Source: Brevibacillus brevis NBRC 100599 (GTDB taxonomy: Bacteria; Bacillota; Bacilli; Brevibacillales; Brevibacillaceae). From it: a stretch of 64,000 nucleotides of DNA. The translations under genes and the position numbers were made by a program. The notes under the pieces are model-generated. The model ran no database searches, had not been told where the DNA came from, and saw nothing but the letters and a program-made list of their open reading frames with translations. This document shows positions 8,759 through 17,105 of the stretch, one piece after another; position 1 is the stretch's first letter, and the number at the start of each line of letters is the position of its first letter. The DNA is taken from assembly GCF_000010165.1 (NCBI RefSeq), contig NC_012491.1, forward strand, positions 1,006,501 through 1,070,500, read 5' to 3'.

Positions 8759-8799
8759 CCCGCAAACCCGTGATCTTCCCTGATTATGAAAGGGGTATA

Positions 8800-9726
8800 A
8801 TGGTGAGTCAATTATCAACGGATATGATTATTCGGAATTTTCAAAAGGAAGACTTCCCGTTACTTGGCGAGCTATATCAAGCTGTTACTGCAAAAGAAAA
8901 CGCGACGTTTTGGTGGGTCAGTGAAGAAGCAAATTGGTGTAATGTCTATTGTGCATTTGAAAATGGAAAAATGATTGCGAAGGGGCAAGTCAGTATCATA
9001 AATACGATCCCTCCCGGACGTTCAGAAGAAAACAAGCATTCGATCTTCGTGAATCTAAAAACACTCCCGGAGCGAGACAATGACGCCGATTTGCTAGAAA
9101 AGATGTATCAGCATCTTCTTCAAAGAGCTCTGCAATTAAAAGAAACGTTGCCAGGAACGTACCAAACAATGCTATGTGTCGGCAACGATTCTTCCGAAAC
9201 CGCGAACAACCAATTTTTCACTCAAATGGGCTACAAGCATTTGAATAGCTTGTATCAGATGAAGCGAGATTTACTGGAGCCTATTCCCGTGTTAACGCTG
9301 GACGAAGACTTTGACTTTTCGTATTGGAAAATGGAGAGCCCAGAGGAAGAAAAAGATTACTTGAATGTGGAAGCCACGATTTGGCCGGATGCTCCATTAG
9401 GACTTGAACGATTGTCCGAATACAAGAGGAAAGCGCTCTGGACATCGATGGTGATTCGTCATAACGATACGATAGTTGCTGGCTCGATGGCATGGCGAGA
9501 AGAAGATGAGGGAGTAATCGAGGATGTTTTCGTACAAGAACCTTGGAGGAAGCGTGGGTTTGCGAAGTTTTTACTAGCAAAAGCATTGGAATATCTAAAA
9601 TCGCATGAGCTGAAATCCGCGTATCTCATGGTTGAAACGACGAATCTATCAGCCTTGTCTCTATACAAATCGGTTGGATTCGAGGTAGAGAAAGAAGAAA
9701 TCAGATATTATACAGAATTGAAATAA
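8800..9726 (+). CDS. Tandem-GNAT acetyltransferase
   Basis: 308 residues from ATG 8800 (AAAGGGG at 8789-8795). Two GNAT-like halves are seen. The N-terminal one starts IIRNFQKEDFPLLGELYQAVT. The C-terminal one, about residues 165-305, has a good acetyl-CoA signature: VFVQEPWRKRGFAKFLLAKALEYLKSHE followed by TTNLSALSLYKSVGFEVEKEE. The catalytic half is therefore the C-terminal one. Mycothiol synthase-like tandem GNATs have this plan, but the substrate here is unknown. It is monocistronic and ends at a terminator. Confidence 0.85.
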   Translation: MVSQLSTDMIIRNFQKEDFPLLGELYQAVTAKENATFWWVSEEANWCNVYCAFENGKMIAKGQVSIINTIPPGRSEENKHSIFVNLKTLPERDNDADLLEKMYQHLLQRALQLKETLPGTYQTMLCVGNDSSETANNQFFTQMGYKHLNSLYQMKRDLLEPIPVLTLDEDFDFSYWKMESPEEEKDYLNVEATIWPDAPLGLERLSEYKRKALWTSMVIRHNDTIVAGSMAWREEDEGVIEDVFVQEPWRKRGFAKFLLAKALEYLKSHELKSAYLMVETTNLSALSLYKSVGFEVEKEEIRYYTELK

Positions 9727-9734
9727 GAAAGACG

Positions 9735-9770
9735 AAAAGAGGGAGCGCTAGAGAGGCTTCCCTCTTTTTT
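9735..9770 (+). terminator. Rho-independent terminator
   Basis: AAAAGAGGGA pairs with TCCCTCTTTT nine bases after the acetyltransferase stop codon, with a run of six T residues. Confidence 0.85.
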
Positions 9771-9892
9771 ATGCAAATTGATTCGGAATTCTCTTGCAAG
9801 AAATACATAGATAAGGTAAAACATGGATGTATCTCATGCCGATACAATAGAGAGGACCAAGCGTCTGAACGATAAGAAGGTGAGGAACAGCG

Positions 9893-10636
9893 ATGAACTT
9901 TTTCAAAAAGCTATTCGGCGGTACGAACAACGGAGAAAAGTCAAAGGACGGCACTACCATTTACACATATGACCAGCAGGCAACGTATGAACCCCCAGCT
10001 CCAATGGAATATGTAGAAGAAATCGGAAACCACTTTCAAACAGTATTTGCGGGAAGAGAAAGCAGTGTTTTTCACGAAATTATTTCCGATACGATCCATA
10101 TTGATGTGAATGTGATGAGCCCTACAGAAGAAGAGCCATTTTGGGTTCTGTATACGAATGGGATGAGTGATTTACCGATGACGATCCCGGATGAAATACA
10201 GGAGCAGATGGAAGAGAATATAGAGCGAGCAGAACTGATGATATTCTTGCCAGCTTCCTGGGAGCTGACACAAGAGTCACTACAGGATGAAAATAACTAC
10301 TGGCCAATCAGACTGATGAAGATGCTGGCGCGGTTTCCCCATCACTACAATACATGGTTGGGATACGGACATACGATACCGAATTATCAGGAATATGAAC
10401 CATATGCGGATGGCACGGGTTTAAATGGAGTCGTTCTGTTTCAGCTATCAGAAGAAATCAGTGTCATTCCTACCAAAGACGGAAACAAGATTCATGCCTA
10501 TTTCTTACTTCCTTTGTATAAAGAAGAGATGGAATATAAATTGGAGCATGGCATGGATGCGCTATTGGATAAATTGTTTGAGCTGGAAGATGACGCGCTG
10601 ATTTTGAATCCGAATAGAAGAAATACGTGCAAGTAA
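9893..10636 (+). CDS. Suppressor-of-fused (SUFU) domain protein
   Basis: 247 residues. A short basic N-terminus (MNFFKKLFGG) precedes a SUFU-like domain covering most of the protein: HFQTVFAGRESSVFHEIISDTIHIDVNVMSPTEEEPFWVLYTNGMSDLPM and later ELMIFLPASWEL and HYNTWLGYGHTIPN. Bacterial SUFU-domain proteins are common, often near toxin-immunity loci, and some are thought to be immunity proteins. No toxin gene is adjacent here, so that role is only a possibility. ATG 9893 lies 14 bases after GAAGGTGAGG. It is a single gene with its own terminator. Confidence 0.8.
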   Translation: MNFFKKLFGGTNNGEKSKDGTTIYTYDQQATYEPPAPMEYVEEIGNHFQTVFAGRESSVFHEIISDTIHIDVNVMSPTEEEPFWVLYTNGMSDLPMTIPDEIQEQMEENIERAELMIFLPASWELTQESLQDENNYWPIRLMKMLARFPHHYNTWLGYGHTIPNYQEYEPYADGTGLNGVVLFQLSEEISVIPTKDGNKIHAYFLLPLYKEEMEYKLEHGMDALLDKLFELEDDALILNPNRRNTCK

Positions 10637-10653
10637 GCATATATGAATTCCCC

Positions 10654-10680
10654 ACCCCTTTTAGCTAAAGGGGTTTTCTT
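10654..10680 (+). terminator. Rho-independent terminator of the SUFU gene
   Basis: ACCCCTTT pairs with AAAGGGGT around a five-base loop and is followed by TTTCTT, 18 bases after the stop. Confidence 0.85.
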
Positions 10681-10750
10681 GTTGGCGAGCGATGCATGAG
10701 GGGCTGAAAATGAGCTGTCGATCGACTAACAAAAGTACGATGGGGAAGGA

Positions 10751-10784
10751 AAACGGGTTCCATATACGTAATATAGAACCCGTT
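10751..10784 (-). terminator. Terminator-like hairpin downstream of the sigma/anti-sigma pair
   Basis: AACGGGTTC and GAACCCGTT form a nine-base stem with a T-rich run on the minus strand (GTTTTCC). Two smaller hairpins (around 10791-10806 and 10808-10826) lie between it and the gene end. Confidence 0.6.
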
Positions 10785-10828
10785 GCTACTCGGCTATGAC
10801 CGAGCCAAGACAATGACGTTGTCTTTGC

Positions 10829-11908
10829 CTATTCGATTTCAATTCGATTAATATCACCAACATCCAAATTTCCAAGCTGTATGGAGAAACTTGGTTTCCC
10901 CGGACTTCTCAAAATATAACCGCCCCAGTCCCGGCCGCCGTAAGCCGTATACCCAGAGATATCTATGCCAAAAATGTCTTGAATAAGTGGCTTGGTTACG
11001 GGAATGACTTCATTTAGTGCTTTGATTTTATAGTTATCTGTTTCATAGCTCACTTTATACACTTGACCTGTATTTGCTCCGATCATTACATCGTATTTCT
11101 TTTGTTTATTAATGAGCAACCATTTCTCTTCCCTTTCGTCTGAACGTTTTTTGGCTTGGGTAAAGGAAAGATTCTTTTCATTGGATAAACGCATCAAGGC
11201 TGTTTGCGCGATGGAGATGATCTTTTGATCGACGTCTTCTAGGTTGTAATATAATGTGAAATCAGACACTTTATTTGTGGGGAGATCGACTATGACGTAC
11301 TGTTTGTCTTCTGTCCAAAAGGAGAAATATGCCTGATTCTTGCTTTTGAAAAAACTGGTTTTTTGGAAGGTAACCTGCTGTTTCGTATCCTTAAATGCTT
11401 CTCGTGCAGTCTCTACATATGTATGATAGGGCTTCGGTAATTCGTTGATCGCAAATCTCGCAAAGACGGTAAGAACCTCTGTGGTACCAGGCTTAAAAGT
11501 TACGATGGCTTCTCTGGTTTCATGATCCTTTGCCTGTACACTATAGGAGTCTGCGTCTTTCTCAATCTCTCTAAATGGGAAGGTCTTCTGAATGCCACTC
11601 GCATCTTGTACGGCTTTTTGAGCAGCCGCAAAATACATTTGTTCTTCAGGAGTCAAGGCTGCCGCACTACTCGTCGATTCTGCTGGTGCAGAAAATGGTT
11701 TCATCCAGAAAAAGCCGAGCAACAGCCCGCAGGTAATTAGCCCTTTTGCCATCCATCCATAGTACATTCTTCGTTTGTTCACTTTTTGAAGTCTACCTCC
11801 TTCTTCTCGCACACCTTCTAATATTGCTTGGCTTCGTTCTCGGGAAAGGGTTTGCTCGGGGAATTGATTCAATTCTTCCAGAATGATCTGCTCATCACAT
11901 GATGGCAT
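10829..11908 (-). CDS. Single-pass membrane protein, probable anti-sigma factor
   Basis: 359 residues from ATG 11908 behind GGAGGTGATG. A cytoplasmic N-terminus of about 45 residues is followed by one membrane segment (YYGWMAKGLITCGLLLGFFWM) and a ~290-residue external part rich in Lys and Tyr. The outer part has no motif I recognise, although 'KYDVMIGANTGQVYKVSYETDNYKI' resembles PepSY-type repeats. It overlaps the preceding sigma gene by 14 bases. Gene order and topology match the two YcdB-linked sigma modules in this window, so an anti-sigma role is likely (inference). Confidence 0.65.
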   Translation of the reverse strand: MPSCDEQIILEELNQFPEQTLSRERSQAILEGVREEGGRLQKVNKRRMYYGWMAKGLITCGLLLGFFWMKPFSAPAESTSSAAALTPEEQMYFAAAQKAVQDASGIQKTFPFREIEKDADSYSVQAKDHETREAIVTFKPGTTEVLTVFARFAINELPKPYHTYVETAREAFKDTKQQVTFQKTSFFKSKNQAYFSFWTEDKQYVIVDLPTNKVSDFTLYYNLEDVDQKIISIAQTALMRLSNEKNLSFTQAKKRSDEREEKWLLINKQKKYDVMIGANTGQVYKVSYETDNYKIKALNEVIPVTKPLIQDIFGIDISGYTAYGGRDWGGYILRSPGKPSFSIQLGNLDVGDINRIEIE

Positions 11909-12425
11909 CGTTCATCACCTCCGCAATCGAAACATGCCTTTTGTTTTGAATCGCTTTTATTGCTCTATGCAAAGTAAGATTGACCTTGGCTTCTGTCCAT
12001 CCCAAAACCTCCGCAGTCTCCTTGCTCGATAATCCCTTGATCCCTCTGAGTATCAACACGTCCCGATAAGAAGACTTTAACTGATTGATCATTTCATAGA
12101 GCAGACGCTTGTTTTCGCTTAACATCAGGGACTCTTCCGGCGTTTTGTCCTGCGACACGAGATGCTGTAAGAAGATATCCGGCAACCAGCTGATTAGCTT
12201 TGCCTTGCGTCTTTCATCAATGGCTACGTTACGTGCTATGGCAAACAGCCACGTTTTGGGATTCTCAACCTCTGTTCCCTGCATAGCTTTGAGGGCACGA
12301 ATAAAGGTCTCTTGAACCAGATCGTCGATATCTGTTCGTCCCGTGTAATAGACGAGAAACCGATATACATCCTGGCTGTATGTAAGAAACCATTGCTCAA
12401 TTCGTGCACCAGAATGATCATCCAC
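11895..12425 (-). CDS. ECF-type RNA polymerase sigma factor
   Basis: 176 residues from GTG 12425 (AAGGAGGTGG upstream). Region 2 is YSQDVYRFLVYYTGRTDIDDLVQETFIRALKAM with NPKTWLFAIARNVAIDERRKAK; region 4 is LKSSYRDVLILRGIKGLSSKETAEVLGWTEAKVNLTLHRAIKAI. It is related to the sigma factors at 2885 and 51023 but more distant. The following membrane protein overlaps by 14 bases and is the likely regulator. It may read its own promoter at 12454-12480. Confidence 0.88.
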   Translation of the reverse strand: MDDHSGARIEQWFLTYSQDVYRFLVYYTGRTDIDDLVQETFIRALKAMQGTEVENPKTWLFAIARNVAIDERRKAKLISWLPDIFLQHLVSQDKTPEESLMLSENKRLLYEMINQLKSSYRDVLILRGIKGLSSKETAEVLGWTEAKVNLTLHRAIKAIQNKRHVSIAEVMNDAIM

Positions 12426-12453
12426 TGGTGTTCCACCTCCTTGTCACTGTATA

Positions 12454-12480
12454 GACGGAGTAGCTGCTGACAATCTTTCA
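12454..12480 (-). promoter_or_regulatory. Possible ECF promoter ahead of the sigma gene
   Basis: On the minus strand TGAAAG (12480-12475) and CGTC (12457-12454) are separated by 17 bases, close to ECF promoters of the TGAAAC-N16-CGTC type. The spacing is one base longer than usual, so this is tentative. Confidence 0.35.
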
Positions 12481-12545
12481 CTTTCATGAAAAAAAACGAG
12501 ACACCCCGGAAGATCAGTCAGGTGTCTTTGTTCTATCGTAAAGGT

Positions 12546-12722
12546 TTAGTAGGTGGGCAAGACCAGTTTAGCTGTTGTCCCTTTATCCGGCTCCGATGCA
12601 AAGCGGAGCTCTGCTCCATGACTATCAGCAATTTGCTTGCAAAGCGTCAAGCCCAATCACGCACCGCCGCCGTTTCGAGTGCGGGAGGGATCTACCCGAA
12701 AAAACGCCTTACCTATACGTTG
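12546..12722 (-). pseudogene. Histidine kinase C-terminal remnant with an in-frame stop
   Basis: Read on the minus strand, this stretch encodes RIGKAFFRVDPSRTRNGGGA, then a stop (TGA, 12659-12657), then LGLTLCKQIADSHG and ELRFASEPDKGTTAKLVLPTY with a proper stop at 12546. This is the F-box/G2-box end of a HATPase_c domain; the kinase sequence would have glycine (GGA) where TGA stands. No upstream part remains: the homology begins within the last codons of the tatD-like gene. It is a decayed fragment, not an active gene. Confidence 0.8.
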
Positions 12723-13504
12723 AAAAATTCTTTCGCAGTCTTAGTAGTCCCGCTGGCTACTTCCTCAGGGCTTAATCCCATACACCCCGCGACCGCGTGC
12801 AAAATATGTCTCAAATACATGGGCTCATTCCGACCATCCACAGGCTTTTCTTGCAAATCACGAGGAGTTAAAAATGGCGCGTCCGTTTCAATCATCAAAC
12901 GATTCAACGGAATCTTTTTGACAAGCTCCCGAAGATGTTTCCCACGTCTTTCATCACAAATCCATCCCGTAATCCCGATATGGAAGTCCATTTCTAAATA
13001 GGCTTCCAATTCCTTGGAGGTTCCGGTAAAGCAGTGTACAACCGCACGATTGATAGTTTGACGATGCTCTTTGAGAATCGAGACAAAATCAATATGAGCA
13101 TCGCGTTCATGCAAAAACAACGGCAGTTGAAGTTCTGTGGCCAGCGAGATTTGTTCGATGAACCACTTTCTTTGAACATCACGGGGGGAGAAGTCACGGT
13201 TATAATCCAGCCCGCACTCTCCAATCGCTACCACATGGGGAAGCGATGCGAGTTCTCTTAATTTCTTGATCGTCGATTCATCACAGCTTTTTGCATCGTG
13301 AGGATGAATACCTGCCGTAGTGTACAGCTTTCCTTTGGAGCGACTCGCATATCGGGAGGCATCCATACTGTTTCTCAAGCTTGTCCCTGTCAAAATTAAT
13401 GGGGATATTCCTTGTTTCTCTGCTCTGGCAACGACTTCATCGCGGTCTTGTTGAAAGGAGCGGTGCATCAGGTTTACGCCTATATCGATGATCTGTGTAT
13501 CCAA
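12713..13504 (-). CDS. tatD: TatD-family metal-dependent hydrolase
   Basis: 263 residues from TTG 13504, which lies nine bases after AGGAAGGA; a TTG at 13513 is the alternative but abuts the RBS. TatD landmarks are present: DIGVNLMH near the start, AGIHPHDAK, GECGLDYNRD, FLHERDAH, VVHCFTG, and IETDAPFLTPRD near the end, which supply the metal-binding His, Glu and Asp residues. TatD proteins are TIM-barrel DNases or exonucleases acting in DNA repair and fragmentation. Its C-terminal codons overlap the histidine kinase remnant, so its 3' end was probably reshaped by the same rearrangement. The last residues are TTKTAKEFFNV. Confidence 0.9.
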   Translation of the reverse strand: MDTQIIDIGVNLMHRSFQQDRDEVVARAEKQGISPLILTGTSLRNSMDASRYASRSKGKLYTTAGIHPHDAKSCDESTIKKLRELASLPHVVAIGECGLDYNRDFSPRDVQRKWFIEQISLATELQLPLFLHERDAHIDFVSILKEHRQTINRAVVHCFTGTSKELEAYLEMDFHIGITGWICDERRGKHLRELVKKIPLNRLMIETDAPFLTPRDLQEKPVDGRNEPMYLRHILHAVAGCMGLSPEEVASGTTKTAKEFFNV

Positions 13505-13615
13505 GAGAATCAATCCTTCCTAGTAACAGGTATGAGTGTGTGCTGATTTTTGCTAAAGTTCCCATTTTTGGTTGTTTTTCATTATAGCTGATGGAGTTGT
13601 TAAGTTCTATAGACG

Positions 13616-13643
13616 AAAAATCCTCCCTGCTGTGACAGAGAGG
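13616..13643 (-). terminator. Terminator-like hairpin downstream of the DUF1259-like gene
   Basis: On the minus strand an imperfect stem (TCCTCTCTG with CAGGGAGGA) is followed by TTTTTCG. It lies 19 bases after the stop codon of the minus-strand gene. Confidence 0.6.
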
Positions 13644-13661
13644 ACTCGTTTCTTTCTAATC

Positions 13662-14054
13662 TCATGAAGGAATGGCATCCAATGCTCTCCTTACTTTTCT
13701 TGCGAAAGCCAGAGGTTTATCGACTGCTTCCATATTTACATAAATCAAGCGGGGACGATCGAATAACCATTCATTACGGATGGACGAGACTCTTATGCCT
13801 TGCTTCCGGATGGCTGAAATGAATGGATTGACTTCTTTCTGCAAGAACGCAGCTCTCCCTAAACAGAGTGCTTTGCCCGTTTTTTGATTCAAGGATTCGA
13901 ACGAAAAAGAAGACGTCACACGAAATCTTTTCCCCAAAATGGTCGCTTTGATTTGATTACGATTGATGGTCGCGACGCATTTTCCGCCGGCAAAGCCGGA
14001 TTGCCCCCTGATAATTCTGGAGAACTGCTTACAAAGCGAGGCTTTTTTGGGCAT
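13662..14054 (-). CDS. DUF1259 (LppY/LpqO)-like protein, short
   Basis: 130 residues from ATG 14054 (GGGAGGAAACGAGGA upstream). The C-terminal half, LCLGRAAFLQKEVNPFISAIRKQGIRVSSIRNEWLFDRPRLIYVNMEAVDKPLAFARKV, matches the DUF1259 pattern as I remember it (E-V-N-P...I-R..GI.V....N..L...PRL....W/EAV..P). Full DUF1259 proteins usually carry two such repeats and a signal peptide; this one has a single repeat and no signal peptide. Function unknown. Confidence 0.6.
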   Translation of the reverse strand: MPKKASLCKQFSRIIRGQSGFAGGKCVATINRNQIKATILGKRFRVTSSFSFESLNQKTGKALCLGRAAFLQKEVNPFISAIRKQGIRVSSIRNEWLFDRPRLIYVNMEAVDKPLAFARKVRRALDAIPS

Positions 14055-14145
14055 TCCTCGTTTCCTCCCTGTTTTTGTTTATCGTATGAAGACAGGTACA
14101 GGACGGAAACGGATGATGGCCTATTCTGCTGAGGTGGAAACGAAT

Positions 14146-14178
14146 AAGGACAGAGCGTCAGAAGACAGCTCCGTCCTT
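14146..14178 (-). terminator. Imperfect terminator-like hairpin
   Basis: An interrupted stem (AAGGAC-GAGC-GTC against GAC-GCTC-GTCCTT) lies just downstream of the stop codon at 14185, with CCTTATT on the minus strand. The T tail is weak. Confidence 0.45.
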
Positions 14179-14184
14179 TTGCAA

Positions 14185-14625
14185 TCACCCAAAAATCTGC
14201 TTATAAATCAAATCAGCATTCTCTTTCTTTACAAACTTTCGAACCTTGCCTTCTTTATCGATAAATGCCCAACGATAGCCCCATTGTGCATCTTCCTCTG
14301 GCGTTGGTTTGTACGCAAACACTCCTTTGTTGGAGCCTTTCCAATCAGAGTCGGGTCCATATTGATTGTATTGCATCAATGCATGTTCTTTATAAACGTA
14401 CTTTCTAAGAGTCTGTTCCTTATCCAAAAAGGCCCATCGGTAACCCCATTGCGCTTCTTCCTCTGGTGTTGGTGTGTAAGCAAATACTCCAGCTGGATAA
14501 AGATTTAAATGACTTGTAGATTCACTTATCTTTGCTTCTGCTGCTGTAGGTACTGTATAGCTTACGACTCCTGTTGCTACCATCGTAGCTAGGAACATAG
14601 CGCTCAGGGATTTTTTGTTAATCAT
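14185..14625 (-). CDS. Secreted protein with two imperfect ~44-residue repeats
   Basis: 146 residues from ATG 14625, behind GAGGAGG. A signal peptide is clear (MINKKSLSAMFLATMVATGVVSYTVPTAAEA). The mature part consists of two copies of a unit: 'GVFAYTPTPEEEAQWGYRWAF' followed by LDKEQTLRKYVYKEHALMQYNQYG, and 'GVFAYKPTPEEDAQWGYRWAF' followed by IDKEGKVRKFVKKENADLIYKQIFG. I do not recognise the unit as a named domain. It is small, aromatic and charged, and could be a binding or inhibitor module. Single gene with its own terminator. Confidence 0.75.
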   Translation of the reverse strand: MINKKSLSAMFLATMVATGVVSYTVPTAAEAKISESTSHLNLYPAGVFAYTPTPEEEAQWGYRWAFLDKEQTLRKYVYKEHALMQYNQYGPDSDWKGSNKGVFAYKPTPEEDAQWGYRWAFIDKEGKVRKFVKKENADLIYKQIFG

Positions 14626-14778
14626 AGGAATCCTCCTCTGTTAGTGAATGTAAAATATTAGTCATATATATAGTGTAATGGAAACCAAGGGGGATTTAAA
14701 CAGATAAATCTATGTTTTCTAGTAAATCAGACATTTATTGAATCTACTGGAGCAAAGACAAGCAGTTGGCCGATAATT

Positions 14779-17103
14779 TTAGTTGACCCCTTTTAATGAT
14801 TCAATCATATTGATGTTGGTTACTTTTCTTTGAAGTAGCAAGTTGGACAGAATCGTTAGCAAGTAGGCAAGAAAGACAGAAACCAACAGGATAGGAATCG
14901 TTAATTGATCCGGGATTTGTTGATGGGTACTAGATAGTGCTTTGACAATCACGGAATAAACGTAACTGCTTATCGGTAAAGCTACAAGGATCGCAAATGT
15001 AGTGAGTATCAGGTTTTCAAAAAAGATAAGTCGGTTTATTTTATATTTTTGATAGCCTAATACCTTAAGGGTTGCAAGCTCGCGATTCCTTTCATAAATG
15101 TTGATGGAAGAGATCGAGTATATCGCGCCAAAAGAGAGGATGACGGCGCAAACAATAAACATAATAAATACGAAATTGTTTTGTTTCAAAATATATTCCG
15201 CGGTTTTCTTTAGATCATCTCTATCTGCAAGGGTTTCTACATGAGGGTCTTGTTCAAAGAAGTTACGAACACTTATAAGATCTGCAGAGCTATTTGCTTC
15301 AACGAAAAGCGAGGTTGGGCTGTAGTCTATGCCAAAGCTCTTTAAATAGTCTGGTGTGATATAAAACGAAGGATTCGAATACTGCGTAGATATATGTAAA
15401 ACCTTCATATCTACAGATTTGTTTTGAAGCTCTGGAGCTTTGAACGTGATAGGGATCGTATCTCCTGCTGAAATATGATATTTGTCGGCATAGGATTTCG
15501 GTACCAGCACCCCATTATTTTCTAGCGTGATCCGATTATTATTTTCGTCAAAGAAATGAATGAGAGTGTTTTCTTTTTCAGTAACAACGAGAGTGGCATT
15601 ATCTTTTTCATCACCTTTTATAAATTCAACAGGAAAGGTGGATAAAGAATAACCATTTTTTATCCCGGAGGGGAGCTTTACCGTATCAATCGATGTTCCT
15701 AGCATATAATCTACTCGTAAATCATACGTATAAACCTCTTCCATTTGACTCGCTACTTTTTGCAGGGCAGATTGAGTACCAAAAGCAGTGATCAATAAGA
15801 CGGTGCTTACAACAACACCAATGGAGCTCGCTATCGCTTTTTGTTTATTGAGGAAAATGTTTCGTAAGATGAGTTTGTAGCTATAGGAAATATGACTCCA
15901 AATACCTGGAATTCTTTCTATCAATAGCGTTTTCATCTTCTTTGGCGGTTTGGGACGCATAGCCTGAGCTGCACATTCTTTTAATATGCTTCTACCACTT
16001 AAGTAACACGCCAGGATTCCAAAAGCACTGGAGAAAATAATGGGAGGAATGAAAGTGTAAAAAGAAAGGGAGTATGTAATGCCAGGCAGAGAGTAGGCTC
16101 TTGCACTCGATGCCGTTACGAATGGAACAAATACGAGTGCGGCAATCGCACAACCAATGATTGAGCCGATGATGCTAGCCAGCACAGGGTATCCCATGTA
16201 ATGAAGCAAGATGCTTCTGTTTTTGACACCTAAAGCCTTCATAATCCCTACTTGGTTTCTTTGAGAATCAATCATTCTCGACATGGTAAGAAACAGGATA
16301 ATGGCGACAATCAAAAAGAGAACGAACGGGATAACCATACTCATCAATTTATTGTTATGGATCGTTTCATTCATTTTCGAATAGCTGAAAGTCCGTTCTT
16401 TCCTGACTTGATTTACATAAGGAAGGTGCTTGGATTGTGCTTTAATGGATTGACCTAATTTATCTATATCGTAACCTTCTGTAGCATCGATCATAATCTC
16501 ATTATAAGAAAGGGCACCTAAGATTTCAGAGAGGGTCTCTTCGGCTATATAAGCGACTCCGTAGGTTTTATGGTCTTGTATTTCGTTCTTTTTGGCATGT
16601 TCGACATTCTCACCCAGACCGCTAATGGTAAATGTAAGATTTCTTTCATTCGCACGAATGCTGATTTCATCACCGACTTGAAAAAGATGTTCTTTTGCAT
16701 AACGCGAATCTACTACTATCTCATTCTTTTTGGACGGGATTTTGCCCTCAATCAGAGTAATGGTGTTAATCTCGTTTTTGACAGGGATGGAATGAATCTT
16801 CAATGTAGCTTTTTCGCCTTTAAAGGCTTGCGTGGCATCAAAGGTATAACGTGCTTCTATTTTTTTAATGCCTTCTATTTCACTTAAAACAGCGACATCA
16901 TTTTGAGAGATTTGATTGTAAAATACATACAGGTCGCTTATGTTATGTTCTTGAAAATAACCTTCTGTATAAGTACTAAGATTATTGCTATAAGTTACGA
17001 GCCCTCCATAGAAAAAGGCTCCTACTGCGATAACCAAAACAAAGGCGATAAATTGCCCGATCGATTGTTTGATATCCCTTCCTATTTTTAAAAATAATTT
17101 CAT
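14779..17103 (-). CDS. ABC transporter permease, FtsX/MacB type
   Basis: 774 residues from ATG 17103, two bases after the stop of the ATPase gene. The layout is one N-terminal membrane helix (SIGQFIAFVLVIAVGAFFYGGL), a large extracellular part, three helices with 'NQVGIMKALGVKNRSILLHY' between them (FtsX domain 1), a second extracellular region, and three C-terminal helices with 'NRELATLKVLGYQKYKINRL' (FtsX domain 2). This is the permease of a MacB/YknZ-like two-component exporter, usually for peptides, antibiotics or lipids. The gene is visibly more AT-rich than most neighbours, which may reflect transfer. Confidence 0.9.
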   Translation of the reverse strand: MKLFLKIGRDIKQSIGQFIAFVLVIAVGAFFYGGLVTYSNNLSTYTEGYFQEHNISDLYVFYNQISQNDVAVLSEIEGIKKIEARYTFDATQAFKGEKATLKIHSIPVKNEINTITLIEGKIPSKKNEIVVDSRYAKEHLFQVGDEISIRANERNLTFTISGLGENVEHAKKNEIQDHKTYGVAYIAEETLSEILGALSYNEIMIDATEGYDIDKLGQSIKAQSKHLPYVNQVRKERTFSYSKMNETIHNNKLMSMVIPFVLFLIVAIILFLTMSRMIDSQRNQVGIMKALGVKNRSILLHYMGYPVLASIIGSIIGCAIAALVFVPFVTASSARAYSLPGITYSLSFYTFIPPIIFSSAFGILACYLSGRSILKECAAQAMRPKPPKKMKTLLIERIPGIWSHISYSYKLILRNIFLNKQKAIASSIGVVVSTVLLITAFGTQSALQKVASQMEEVYTYDLRVDYMLGTSIDTVKLPSGIKNGYSLSTFPVEFIKGDEKDNATLVVTEKENTLIHFFDENNNRITLENNGVLVPKSYADKYHISAGDTIPITFKAPELQNKSVDMKVLHISTQYSNPSFYITPDYLKSFGIDYSPTSLFVEANSSADLISVRNFFEQDPHVETLADRDDLKKTAEYILKQNNFVFIMFIVCAVILSFGAIYSISSINIYERNRELATLKVLGYQKYKINRLIFFENLILTTFAILVALPISSYVYSVIVKALSSTHQQIPDQLTIPILLVSVFLAYLLTILSNLLLQRKVTNINMIESLKGVN

Positions 17104-17105
17104 GC

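Noticed and set aside
8485-8811. 108-codon minus-strand open frame
   Set aside because: No RBS, odd composition, and it overlaps the start of the well-supported acetyltransferase gene.
13034-13261. Plus-strand open frame within the tatD-like gene
   Set aside because: It is a shadow of the minus-strand gene, whose catalytic motifs are complete.
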